DNA of 64,000 nt, from positions 105,409 through 169,408 of the forward strand of contig JAIOPL010000015.1 of the NCBI GenBank assembly GCA_021413925.1, read 5' to 3'. Numbering within the stretch: the first letter of the stretch is position 1; each line of letters begins with the position of its first letter. Source of the DNA: Verrucomicrobiota bacterium. GTDB taxonomy: Bacteria > Verrucomicrobiota > Verrucomicrobiia > Chthoniobacterales > UBA6821. Both the position numbers and the translations under genes were made by a program. The notes below the pieces were generated by a model, which ran no database searches, was not told where the DNA came from, and saw only the letters and a list, made by a program, of their open reading frames with translations. Of the stretch, positions 7,651 to 15,724 are shown in pieces.

Positions 7651-8982
7651 ATGGCCAGAGACCTCTTCCAGAAGTGCCGAGAGTATAGCGATTCGGCAGA
7701 TGCCCGAGCTCAGGGATTCTACCCGTATTTCCGCTGCATCGAGCAGAGCTACGGGAACCATGTTGTCTGCGGCGGTGAGGAGAAAATCATGATCGGGTCG
7801 AATAACTACCTCGGCCTGGCCCAAGATCCCCGTATTGTCGAGGCGGCCTGTGAGGCGACTCGCCAGTTTGGTGCCGGATGCACCGGTTCCCGCCTGCTCA
7901 ATGGCACGATCTCCCTCCATAATGAACTGGAGGAGGCGTTGGCTGCTTTCCTTGGCCGCGAAAGTGCTCTGCTTTTTTCCACCGGATTCTTTGCCAACCA
8001 AGGTGCCCTTGCCGCCCTGACCGAGGCCGATGACTTCATCCTTTGCGACCGCGAGAACCATGCCTCCATTATCGAGGGGTGTCAGGTAGCCCCAGCCAAG
8101 CTGGTTCCCTACCGTCACAACTCTGTGGATGCTCTTCGCAACCGACTCAAGCGCATCCCTGATGAGTCGGGCCGTCTCATTATCATGGATGGCGTCTTCA
8201 GCATGTCCGGTGATATGGCCGACCTGCCGCCAATGGTGAAGGCAGCCAAGGAATATGATGCCATCATGTATGTCGACGAGGCCCATTCACTCGGTGTGGT
8301 CGGCCCTCAAGGGCGCGGCGTGGTCCATCACTACGGGGTCAATGACGATGTCGAAATCGTCATGGGAACCTTTTCCAAGTCCTTCGGCTCCATGGGTGGT
8401 TTCATCTCCGGTTCGCATGAGATGATAGAATTTGTGAAGCATAAGGCCCGTTGCTTCATCTTCACCGCCTCCCTTGCTCCTGCCGTGGTGGGTGCCGTTC
8501 TCAAGGCCCTCGAAATCATGCAGTCCGAGCCTGAGCGCATCGAAATGCTCTGGCGCAACACTCGCAAGATGCACGAAGGGTTCAGGTCGATCGGATTCAA
8601 GATCGGCTCGACCCAGAGCCCGATCGTTCCGATCCTTATAGGCAGCGAGGCCAAAGCGTTCGCCTTCGCCCAGCGCCTCTTCGAAGAGGGAGTCTTCGCC
8701 ACGCCTGCCATCTATCCTGCCGTCCGTTATGGCGAGGCGATCGTCCGCACCAGCTTCATGTCGACCCACAGTGAGGAGGATCTCGACAAGGTGCTCGACA
8801 TTTTCGCAAAGATTGCGAGAGAACTAGGGACTTTCGATGACCCAGCATACACAGAACCAGGCCGCCGCCGGAACGTTTTCGATTTTGCCCTGCCACAGCG
8901 CGGCGGACCTGAAGAAGTTCGAGTCGATTCCGGAAATTCTTCACGGAACGGATCCGAGCTTCACGCCGCCGTTTCCCGGTAG
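7651..8982 (+). CDS. serine palmitoyltransferase-like alpha-oxoamine synthase
   Basis: A 443-residue PLP enzyme of the alpha-oxoamine synthase family (SPT, BioF, Kbl). PLP-site residues: His137 in RENHASI stacking on the cofactor, Asp209 in YVDEAHS, and the Schiff-base Lys243 in GTFSKSFGSMGG. The segment IGSNNYLGL near 48-56 is also typical. These enzymes condense an amino acid with an acyl thioester; with the two genes that follow, L-serine plus palmitoyl-CoA or -ACP giving 3-ketosphinganine is the best guess. BioF or Kbl activity cannot be excluded from motifs. The last 47 codons overlap the next gene in another frame and look non-homologous, so the conserved enzyme ends near residue 396. 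Confidence 0.8.
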   Translation: MARDLFQKCREYSDSADARAQGFYPYFRCIEQSYGNHVVCGGEEKIMIGSNNYLGLAQDPRIVEAACEATRQFGAGCTGSRLLNGTISLHNELEEALAAFLGRESALLFSTGFFANQGALAALTEADDFILCDRENHASIIEGCQVAPAKLVPYRHNSVDALRNRLKRIPDESGRLIIMDGVFSMSGDMADLPPMVKAAKEYDAIMYVDEAHSLGVVGPQGRGVVHHYGVNDDVEIVMGTFSKSFGSMGGFISGSHEMIEFVKHKARCFIFTASLAPAVVGAVLKALEIMQSEPERIEMLWRNTRKMHEGFRSIGFKIGSTQSPIVPILIGSEAKAFAFAQRLFEEGVFATPAIYPAVRYGEAIVRTSFMSTHSEEDLDKVLDIFAKIARELGTFDDPAYTEPGRRRNVFDFALPQRGGPEEVRVDSGNSSRNGSELHAAVSR

Positions 8983-9988
8983 TGTCGTCGGCCTTATTGG
9001 CCCAAAGTCCGTTTTCTTAAAGAAGCACGGGGAGATAATTCCTCTCATCGCTTACCGAGACGGAAAGCCTGTCGGGCGTATCGCCGCCATCGTCAACCGC
9101 TCTCACAACAACTATAACAAGGACACGGTCGGCTTTTTCGGATTCTTTGATTTCATCAACGACTCCACGGTGGCAAGAGCGCTTGTCGATGAGGCAGCCA
9201 AGATCCTGAAGGAGAAGGGCCTGACCATCATGCGCGGTCCCTACAATCCCACCATCAACGACGATTGCGGGGTGCTGACCGAGGGGAATGACAGGCCGAC
9301 CTCTGTTTCGATGCCTTGGAATCCCCCTTATTATGAGGAGGTCTACAAGGCAGCGGGCCTGGAGGTCGTACGCACTCTTGCCGCCTATGATGTTCCGCTG
9401 CACAACGATCCTCCTGAGCGAGTGAGCAAGATCGTGGATCGCATTAAAAATCGTAACAGCGTTACGGTGCGGTCCCTCGATATGAAAAATCTGCCGAAGG
9501 AGATGGAGATCATCCACCGGCTCTACAACATCACACTGGATCGGAACTGGGGCTTCTATCCGATCGCGTTGGATGATTTGCTTCACTCTGCTGATGACCT
9601 TAAGGCGATCGCAGATCCCAAGATGATTTTCTTTGTCTGCATGGATGGAAAGGAGGTCGGATTCTCACTCACCCTCCCGAATGTGAACGAGGTGTTCCAT
9701 GCCTCCCGAGGCCGCAAGGGGATCCTCCGCTTTCTGGAGATGGCGCTACGACTACAGATCTGCAAGCCAAAGACCAGCCGCCTTTGCGTATTGGGTGTCG
9801 AGCCCGATTATCGCGACAAGGGACTGAGCGCCCTGCTCTTTTATGAGAGCTTTATGGTTTCAAAAGTGAAGCACAGCGTGGTGGAAGTCTCCTGGGTAGA
9901 AGCCAACAATGTGGAGATTCTTGAGGCCGCGAAACTCATGGGCGGCCATTGTTCCCGCACCTACGAGATTTTCGAGAAGGCTCTCTAG
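8837..9988 (+). CDS. GNAT-like acyltransferase, candidate bacterial ceramide synthase
   Basis: A 383-residue protein of the large two-lobed GNAT-like family that includes E. coli YghO. Recognisable parts are the opening PCHSAADLKKFESIPEILHGTDPSFTPPF, the KPVGRIAAIVNRSHN strand-helix near 75-90, the FGFFDFINDSTVARAL segment and MRGPYNPTINDDCG near 133-146. Bacterial ceramide synthase of Caulobacter is described as a GNAT-like acyltransferase, and this gene sits between an SPT-like and a CerR-like gene, so N-acylation of 3-ketosphinganine is the inferred role. The start at 8837 is kept because the conserved N-terminus begins immediately after it, which forces a 146-bp overlap with the preceding gene. 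Confidence 0.7.
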   Translation: MTQHTQNQAAAGTFSILPCHSAADLKKFESIPEILHGTDPSFTPPFPGSVVGLIGPKSVFLKKHGEIIPLIAYRDGKPVGRIAAIVNRSHNNYNKDTVGFFGFFDFINDSTVARALVDEAAKILKEKGLTIMRGPYNPTINDDCGVLTEGNDRPTSVSMPWNPPYYEEVYKAAGLEVVRTLAAYDVPLHNDPPERVSKIVDRIKNRNSVTVRSLDMKNLPKEMEIIHRLYNITLDRNWGFYPIALDDLLHSADDLKAIADPKMIFFVCMDGKEVGFSLTLPNVNEVFHASRGRKGILRFLEMALRLQICKPKTSRLCVLGVEPDYRDKGLSALLFYESFMVSKVKHSVVEVSWVEANNVEILEAAKLMGGHCSRTYEIFEKAL

Positions 9989-10032
9989 CCTCTGCAAAGC
10001 TTCTCCTGCTCGAGATCGGGAATCACTTTTTT

Positions 10033-11031
10033 ATGGAACTTCTGCTGACCGGCTCCACGGGATTCGTCGGACGGAATCTGTTGCTTAAGCTTCATCGTGA
10101 CTCCCGCTGGAGCCGGATCATTCTTCCGGTTCGTGATCCGCAGAAACTCCGTGCTCAGCTTCAGGGTGAGGGGATTGATGACGACGGGCGCTTCGAGATC
10201 TGCCGGGTCACGGGGGATTTTTGGGAGCTTCCGCAGGGTATCTCTCCTGATCTGGTGATCCACGCCGCAGGACTTCTCTTTGGGCGCCGGAAGGAGGATT
10301 ACTTTGGTACCAATGTCGACGGGAGTATCCGTCTAGCCGCTCAGTTGCCCCGGACGGCCCGGATGATCGTTCTTTCCTCACTGGCCGCCGGAGGGCCGAC
10401 TCCGGCCGACTCCTCGCATCGCACCATGAATCACCAGGATAATCCTGTTTCGTTCTACGGCGCCTCGAAACTCACCATGGAGAGGGAACTCCGCAATCGG
10501 CTTGGTCGTCGCCTCCTTATTCTCAGGCCGCCGATGGTGCTCGGGCCGCGCGATGCCGCCACGCTACCGCTCTTCAAGATGGCAGCCGCTCCGATCCGCA
10601 TCAAACCGGGTTTTGCTCCCAAGCATTACAGCTGGATCGATGTCGGTGATCTCTGTGACGCCATGCTGTCTGTCGCCGTGGTTGCGCCTGCTGACTGGGA
10701 GAAGCACGGGCCCTTCTATCTTGGCTCGGAGCAACTCATCACGGATTCCGAACTGATTGCGACCGCAGCCGAAGTGATCGATGCCCGCGGCATCACGCTT
10801 TCGGTTCCCCAGGTTGCAATCCAACTAGCCTCCCTAGTGATCGACGCAGTTCCTGCCTGGCGTGCCGCTGCCCCCAGTCTCGGGCGTGACCGTGTGCGTG
10901 AGATCCTTCCCTCACGATGGGTCGCCGAAGGAACGCCCTTTGCCGAGCACTTCGGCTGGAGCCACCGCCGCACGCTTGCGGAGACCCTCGCGGAAACCGC
11001 CGCATGGCTGAAGGGGCAGGGGAAGATCTGA
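10033..11031 (+). CDS. extended SDR / NAD(P)-dependent epimerase-dehydratase, candidate ceramide reductase
   Basis: A 332-residue extended short-chain dehydrogenase. The Rossmann dinucleotide loop is TGSTGFVG (Gly7, Gly10, Gly13), the catalytic Ser lies in VLSSLAAGG near 114-116 and the YxxxK pair is Tyr142/Lys146 in FYGASK. In the described bacterial ceramide pathway the last step is reduction of the 3-keto group by an epimerase-like SDR (CerR), which this gene would supply. A generic sugar-nucleotide epimerase is the alternative. The frame is open 84 bp upstream, but MELLLTGSTG is the expected SDR start. Its last codons belong to the segment that recurs at 15554. Confidence 0.72.
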   Translation: MELLLTGSTGFVGRNLLLKLHRDSRWSRIILPVRDPQKLRAQLQGEGIDDDGRFEICRVTGDFWELPQGISPDLVIHAAGLLFGRRKEDYFGTNVDGSIRLAAQLPRTARMIVLSSLAAGGPTPADSSHRTMNHQDNPVSFYGASKLTMERELRNRLGRRLLILRPPMVLGPRDAATLPLFKMAAAPIRIKPGFAPKHYSWIDVGDLCDAMLSVAVVAPADWEKHGPFYLGSEQLITDSELIATAAEVIDARGITLSVPQVAIQLASLVIDAVPAWRAAAPSLGRDRVREILPSRWVAEGTPFAEHFGWSHRRTLAETLAETAAWLKGQGKI

Positions 11032-11150
11032 ACTGAAAACCTGAAAGCGGAAACTTGAAACCTGAGTGGGTAATAGAGATCCCGGTTCTGAATTTCAGCT
11101 TTCAGGTCTCAAGTTTCACCCTTCTCTGCTCAATTCAACCCCGGATCATC
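11009..11150. repeat. left copy of a duplicated gene-junction segment
   Basis: Begins inside the last codons of the SDR gene with 27 bases (11009-11035) found identically at 15554-15580, and ends with 19 bases (11132-11150) matching 15706-15724 at 17 positions. Read on the minus strand, that end encodes DDPGLN and a stop, the C-terminus of YqgE. Between the two matches the content differs: here the words are acctgaaa and gaaacttga with their reverse complement at 11094-11120. This copy and 15554-15724 bracket the ECF sigma operon. Confidence 0.75.
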
Positions 11151-11458
11151 AGCAAAAGGGTCAGTCCCGTGTATTGACGACTAATCGAAACCAGCAACCG
11201 TGCCAGCCAAGGTGGGGGAGGAGAACCTCAGAAGGATTATTGCAATGCGTGTCCTGAATAGCTCGAAAGAGTCGGCCGTTGGTGTTTACCGATTTTGCGG
11301 ACCATTTCTGATTGATACATGCCAAAAAGCGATCATCCCCCTGCCCCCATCCCCATAGGCCAATACCTCAAAGTAGAAAAGCCACCATTTGCGAAAGGGT
11401 GAATCCAATAAATGGGCTCTTTGGTAGCGATGGAAAAGGCTTCATGGGTTTGCTCCTT
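11151..11458. other. 308-bp spacer without recognised gene
   Basis: No convincing open frame, RNA or terminator was found. It lies just inside the left boundary of the inserted-looking block and downstream of the last gene of the minus-strand operon. Confidence 0.5.
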
Positions 11459-12544
11459 TTACTTTTCCCCGTGGCGTTCGCGCAGCCAGCGGAGGGCTTC
11501 AAGTTCGCCGTAGAGTTTTTGGCGGTCGAAGTAAGCAACGGCTTCGGCGCCGTCCATGTTCACCCATGCCTGACTGCCAGCCATGTGTTGGAGGTATTTT
11601 TTACGCGCATCCATCTCGGCCAGTCGGGCCTGGCGGGCGGCGGGATCGAGTAGCCCGAGGAATTTTTTTTCGATGCTGGCGCCGACGAGTTCATCAATCA
11701 AAAAGTTGCTGTCCTGCGCCTGCCGACCAAGGTTGATCCCCATGTCGGAAACGGTTTGCGCGGAGGTCCGGTCTCCCATTTGCAGGTAGCGGTTTTGGAG
11801 TTCGCTCATTTGCTTCGACAGGTCTTGGAGTGGTTCGATTTGTTGGCGCGTGAGGCCGAGCATCGCGGCGGCTTTGGCCTCGACCACGCTATAGCCTGCT
11901 GCCATGTAGGCCTCCTCCGAAGTTTGAAGCGCGGAGAGCGCGTAATCATCAAGCTTGGTTTTATCGGCGGCGGCGACAAGGTCGTTGAGCGCCGCTTCCG
12001 TGCGTCCGGCCCGGAAATGTTCGCGCGCGGAAAGGTAGTCGCCCATGGTGTTATCGGGATCATTTTTGCGAAGCGCTTCGATACCACGGCGACGCTCGCC
12101 GGGGTCACCGCTGCTGAAAGCGAGCTGGAGCTGCACTTGCGGGTCGTTGGGAAATTGCGTCACTGCTTGACGAAGCGAGTTCATATCTCCCGTCAGCCGG
12201 AACACGGCAACCAGGGCTTTAGCGTCGCCCTGATTTTCACTCAAATACTTGGAGAGTTGTGCCGGGGTGAGTTTCAAAAGCTGATTCTCCTTGAGCAGAC
12301 GGGCGATCGGTCCACCTGTGGGTTTTTCCGGCAACACGACGGGAGGCGGCGTTGCCGCCGGCATCGGGGCAAGTTCGGGGGCGGGCAAAGCGGGGAGCGC
12401 CACTTTCACCGGCTTGACGACAGGCCGATTGACTTCAGGCGAGGAGCTTTTCGTTGTGCCGCCAATCCCCGAGAGAAGGAAAATCGCCAGCATGACGAGC
12501 AGAACAGAGCCAGCGGTTAGGAGAATTCGCGTGTTAGGTTTCAT
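11459..12544 (-). CDS. membrane-anchored protein with Pro-rich linker and TPR-like helices
   Basis: A 361-residue protein of unknown function. Residues 8-27 form one transmembrane segment (LLTAGSVLLVMLAIFLLSGI), followed by a Pro/Ala/Val-rich linker to about residue 75 and a long helical region in which FPNDPQVQLQLAF, NTMGDYLSAREHFRAGRTEAALNDL and DDYALSALQTSEEAYMAAGY look like tetratricopeptide helices. It is therefore probably anchored in the inner membrane with a periplasmic helical domain. It is the last gene of a four-gene minus-strand operon starting with an ECF sigma factor; the gap to the gene before it is 26 bp. Confidence 0.7.
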   Translation of the reverse strand: MKPNTRILLTAGSVLLVMLAIFLLSGIGGTTKSSSPEVNRPVVKPVKVALPALPAPELAPMPAATPPPVVLPEKPTGGPIARLLKENQLLKLTPAQLSKYLSENQGDAKALVAVFRLTGDMNSLRQAVTQFPNDPQVQLQLAFSSGDPGERRRGIEALRKNDPDNTMGDYLSAREHFRAGRTEAALNDLVAAADKTKLDDYALSALQTSEEAYMAAGYSVVEAKAAAMLGLTRQQIEPLQDLSKQMSELQNRYLQMGDRTSAQTVSDMGINLGRQAQDSNFLIDELVGASIEKKFLGLLDPAARQARLAEMDARKKYLQHMAGSQAWVNMDGAEAVAYFDRQKLYGELEALRWLRERHGEK

Positions 12545-12570
12545 TGGTTATCGGGTATATTTCGGAGTTC

Positions 12571-14283
12571 CTAGAACTTCATTAGCACGCCCCAGTCGGC
12601 TTGATTTTCGAATCTTGAGGAGAGTCCTGTGATGGCAGTTACGCCGGAGCCGGCGTTGTCCGTCTGGTCCCAGCCCGTACCGTAGATCAGATACGATCTG
12701 CTCTCTGATGGCCTGTAGCAAAGCGGCTTGCCGGTGAGCGGGTCTGTGGGGACCGATGGCAGGAAGGCTGGCACGAGGTCTTCTAGGGTTGCGGGAAGGC
12801 GCCCGTGGGCCATGCGATAGCGCTCGACCGCGCAGGCGGTGGCGAGGCTTTGGAGGATTGTCTGGGTGGCTGCAATCTGCTTGGCTGGGCTCATAATAGC
12901 CGGCATCGCCACCTGAGATAGGGGATTCCGGATCTTATTCCAAACGGAGGAACCGGCACGCGCGGCCTCGATCTCTGTGAGGGTTGACGGAAGTTCCTTT
13001 GGCTGCTTCACGGCGTCGATATACCGCTGGATGGTGCCGATGTATCCGGCTTTATCCTCGTTGAACCATCCCGCTGGCCAGATTGCCCATGTGGCCCGGA
13101 GCGCCGCATTTTGTAGTCTCAGCGTGCGGGTGTCGGGGAGTCCCTGCAGCGTCAATAGATCTGTTCTGGAAGCATCGAGCTGGAGAAGAGATGCTCTCTC
13201 CCCGCGAAGACCGTTGGAAAGGCGTGCCAGCAGATCGATGCGGGAGAGCTCGCTGGAGAGGGCCGCCAATTGAGCATCGGTCCATGCGTGCCTCTCCAGA
13301 CCATCGCTAATCACCTGAGATGCCCGGTCCAAGATGCTTCTTTCAACAAGCACCGTAATGAGAAAAGGGGAGGACCCAGCGGCGCGTGCCAGACCCAAAA
13401 GCGTCTGGACATCTTGAAAGGCATTCTCCGGACGGCCAGTCGCCAGTTTGGCGAGCGCTCTCCCTTGGAAGACCTTGGAGGCATTCACTGTCTCTGGGAG
13501 GTAGGTCATCGGCATCTCGAAACCTTTTGAGTAATCAAGCGGCCAACAAACCCCCGGTCGACGGACCGCCTGGGCGACTTCCTCAAGCAGAGGGGCTGAG
13601 GGGGCAAGACTCTTTAAAACCAATTCCCCAGCGGCCTGATCGTCGCCCTTGAAATCGGGATTTAAGAACCTTGCTGTGAAATGGATCGTGCTCTCGCCCG
13701 ACTTAGGTTTTCCAGTGATTTTTTTCCAAGGCACATCCAGCTTTCCAAGTCGCGAATCCTTCGCGGAAACAAAGACTTCCTGAAAGACCGGTGCGGCGGC
13801 CGCGTTGTCGGCATCGGGCATCGGTGCCGGCACGATTTCCTCGAATCGCGTGGGCTCGTTCTTTTCCCGGAGCACGGCCAGGGCGGCGCTCAGCTTTCTT
13901 GCACCCCACCAGTTCGTCCATGAATAGAACAGGGTCACAAGGGTGACCAATGTGACAACGGCCAACAGGAGGCCCTTTGTCCATCCGCCTCGCCGGTCGC
14001 ATTCCTCGTAACGCGCAAAGTTCCACGGCAACACCACTCCGGTGATCACAAGAATGCCGAGGAAAATCGCGGCAGCCAGCCAGAGCGTTATCGTGCGGGA
14101 GAAAACCATATCTCCCAAAGCAAAAACGATGGGCAATCCGATCACGACGTGCAGCATCGCCTGCAGGTAGAAACCGGCATATCGCAGGTGTACATGGCAG
14201 TTTTCACATTCTTTTGTCGGGCCTGGCCACAGAACCCAAGACTTAAACGGAGCAACGCGTTGATGGCATTTGGGGCATTTCAT
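12571..14283 (-). CDS. zinc-ribbon membrane protein of unknown function
   Basis: A 570-residue protein. The N-terminus has a four-Cys zinc ribbon, CPKC at 3-6 and CENC about 20 residues later, then three hydrophobic segments (near 40-60, 68-90 and 103-125) and a long soluble part. Near the C-terminus the stretch HGRLPATLEDLVPAFLPSVPTDPLTGKPLCYR resembles the tails of pseudopilin-like and other large hypothetical proteins common in Planctomycetes and Verrucomicrobiota. I cannot assign a function. It lies 39 bp downstream of the small membrane protein of the sigma operon and is probably co-transcribed, which suggests it belongs to that regulon. Confidence 0.7.
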   Translation of the reverse strand: MKCPKCHQRVAPFKSWVLWPGPTKECENCHVHLRYAGFYLQAMLHVVIGLPIVFALGDMVFSRTITLWLAAAIFLGILVITGVVLPWNFARYEECDRRGGWTKGLLLAVVTLVTLVTLFYSWTNWWGARKLSAALAVLREKNEPTRFEEIVPAPMPDADNAAAAPVFQEVFVSAKDSRLGKLDVPWKKITGKPKSGESTIHFTARFLNPDFKGDDQAAGELVLKSLAPSAPLLEEVAQAVRRPGVCWPLDYSKGFEMPMTYLPETVNASKVFQGRALAKLATGRPENAFQDVQTLLGLARAAGSSPFLITVLVERSILDRASQVISDGLERHAWTDAQLAALSSELSRIDLLARLSNGLRGERASLLQLDASRTDLLTLQGLPDTRTLRLQNAALRATWAIWPAGWFNEDKAGYIGTIQRYIDAVKQPKELPSTLTEIEAARAGSSVWNKIRNPLSQVAMPAIMSPAKQIAATQTILQSLATACAVERYRMAHGRLPATLEDLVPAFLPSVPTDPLTGKPLCYRPSESRSYLIYGTGWDQTDNAGSGVTAITGLSSRFENQADWGVLMKF

Positions 14284-14321
14284 CTATTTATTGGTTATTG
14301 GGTTTTGGTTTTGGGAATCTT

Positions 14322-14702
14322 CTAAGCTGCAGGTTGGGATGCTTGGGGAGTGGCCTTTGGCAGGCGAAAATGCAATTCGATCTGAAGGGGTTGCTGGATC
14401 GGAGAGTCATCCATCTCCTGAGGAAATTGTCCGGTTGCGATGATGCACTTGAGCGTTGCGGCTCGCGCCAGAAATGCCTCGCGGTCGAAGGGCAGAGTCC
14501 CATTCGGAACGTCCGGCGTAGTGGCTCGGAGAAGAACGATCAACGACCAGCACACAGCCAACGAAGTCCATGCAAACCGTGGAGCCCAGGCGATGGGCTC
14601 CGCGTTTTGTCGCGCGGCCTGTAGAATCCGGTGCTTCAACCCGGCTGGCAGCTCATGCGGGCGCGCCCGGCGGAGAAGGGATTCGATTTCCTCGTTGTTC
14701 AT
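14322..14702 (-). CDS. small single-pass membrane protein paired with the ECF sigma factor (possible anti-sigma)
   Basis: A 126-residue protein starting MNNEEIESLLRRARPHELPAGLKHRIL, then one hydrophobic segment (FAWTSLAVCWSLIVLL, about 43-58) and a polar C-terminus. The start overlaps the sigma gene's stop by four bases, the typical arrangement for a cognate anti-sigma factor. The zinc-binding His-x3-Cys-x2-Cys motif of ZAS-type anti-sigma factors is absent, so the role rests on position, topology and coupling alone. Confidence 0.6.
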   Translation of the reverse strand: MNNEEIESLLRRARPHELPAGLKHRILQAARQNAEPIAWAPRFAWTSLAVCWSLIVLLRATTPDVPNGTLPFDREAFLARAATLKCIIATGQFPQEMDDSPIQQPLQIELHFRLPKATPQASQPAA

Positions 14703-15190
14703 GTTTCATCCTCCAGACGCATGGCGTCGCGTAATTTGTCTAATGCGTAGCGATATCTGCTCGCGGCTGTGTTTGCCGGGATGCCAAGGATGCCGGCGAT
14801 CTGCCGGAAGGTCCTCTGCTCCCATGTCTTCAAATGGACCACCACGCGCTGCTCCTCCGGCAGGACAGCCAACTGTTCGAGTAACTCCGCGATCTTCTCA
14901 TCCTCGCCGGGCTTAGGTCGGAAGGGGGTCTGCGCTTCCAAAGCGAAGTTTTCCAGCATCTGCCGCCGGGTCGCATCGCGGCGCACAACATCCACATGGG
15001 CGCGGTAAATGCACCGCAACACAAAGGAGCGAGGGTTCAGAATGGTAAACCTCGGCCGCCGGGCCAGACGCAGGAAGACATTCTGCACAAGATCCTGCGC
15101 CGCATCGGGATCCCGTGTCAGTTGCAGCGCAAACGCATAGGCCGCGGGAGCGAATTCGTCGTAAAGGGATTCCAATTCTCGAAGGTCCAT
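14699..15190 (-). CDS. ECF-type RNA polymerase sigma factor
   Basis: A 163-residue sigma-70 family protein of the extracytoplasmic-function type. Region 2 is clear: LYDEFAPAAYAFALQLTRDPDAAQDLVQNVFLRLARRP, including the DAAQDLVQNVF -10 recognition helix. Region 4 follows: LPEEQRVVVHLKTWEQRTFRQIAGILGIPANTAASRYRYALDKLRD, a helix-turn-helix for the -35 element. I chose the ATG at 15190 because it starts just before region 2; the frame is open up to 15463 and an ATG at 15256 is possible. It heads a four-gene operon and probably drives its own expression in response to a signal relayed by the next, membrane-bound product. Confidence 0.87.
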   Translation of the reverse strand: MDLRELESLYDEFAPAAYAFALQLTRDPDAAQDLVQNVFLRLARRPRFTILNPRSFVLRCIYRAHVDVVRRDATRRQMLENFALEAQTPFRPKPGEDEKIAELLEQLAVLPEEQRVVVHLKTWEQRTFRQIAGILGIPANTAASRYRYALDKLRDAMRLEDET

Positions 15191-15553
15191 GAATGGCAGT
15201 CTGTCAACCAGACGCGATGGTAAGGGGATTTGTCTATCCTGCGGGAACCTTTTCATCACCGGCTTTCGAGTCGACTGAACTCGGGCCCGATCACGCCGGG
15301 GCGTGAGGATGATTACTTCGTGGTTCGAAGCGTCCCAAGCGAACGGCCTTCGGCGGCTTACAGAGTGAAACCCGCACGGTTTCGCCGCATCCTCCAGCTT
15401 CAGAGTGGAACCCATCAATAATCTCACGGCGAGACCGGTGCGCAGTTGCATCCTGCGCTCCACCGGCGAATACCCCCGATTTTCAGCATTGCAGGATTCC
15501 CGTGCTGAACCCTTGGTCGCCGAAACAACGTTAGTGGACGTATGCGGAGTGGG
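15191..15553. other. 363-bp region upstream of the sigma operon, no recognised gene
   Basis: The sigma factor frame stays open through part of it, but the translation has no family features. The operon promoter should lie here; I see no convincing -35/-10 pair. It lies just inside the right boundary of the inserted-looking block. Confidence 0.45.
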
Positions 15554-15724
15554 TGAAGGGGCAGGGGAAGATCTGAACTGGAAAAAGTTGGAAGGTGGGA
15601 AGGTGGGAAAGTGGGAAAGTGGGAAGGTGGGAAGGTGGGAAGGTGGGAAGGGGTATTACGGATGGTTCGCGACCTTTTACGTTCTTACTTTTATACCTTC
15701 TCACTAATTGAGCCCCGGATCATC
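15554..15724. repeat. right copy of the duplicated gene-junction segment
   Basis: Carries the same end sequences as 11009-11150: 27 identical bases at the left (15554-15580) and a 19-base match at the right (15706-15724) that is the real 3' end of yqgE. The interior differs completely: seven 8-bp units at 15593-15648 and a loosely complementary pyrimidine-rich part at 15671-15703. Confidence 0.75.
15593..15648 (+). repeat. 8-bp tandem repeat, seven units
   Basis: Seven consecutive units aggtggga, two of them aagtggga. The purine-rich tandem is followed about 20 bases later by a pyrimidine-rich stretch (ccttttacgttcttac, then ataccttctcac) that could pair loosely with it. Confidence 0.93.

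Noticed and set aside
11756-12520. 254-codon plus-strand frame opposite the TPR-like membrane protein
   Set aside because: The minus-strand gene has a clear membrane anchor, Pro-rich linker and helices and fits the operon spacing. The plus frame shows none of these.
15191-15463. Upstream extension of the ECF sigma factor to 15463
   Set aside because: The added 91 residues are Arg-rich and unlike any sigma factor region. The internal ATGs at 15190 or 15256 give normal ECF lengths.
15590-15652. CRISPR array
   Set aside because: The units are 8 bp with no spacers and no cas genes nearby. This is a simple tandem repeat.
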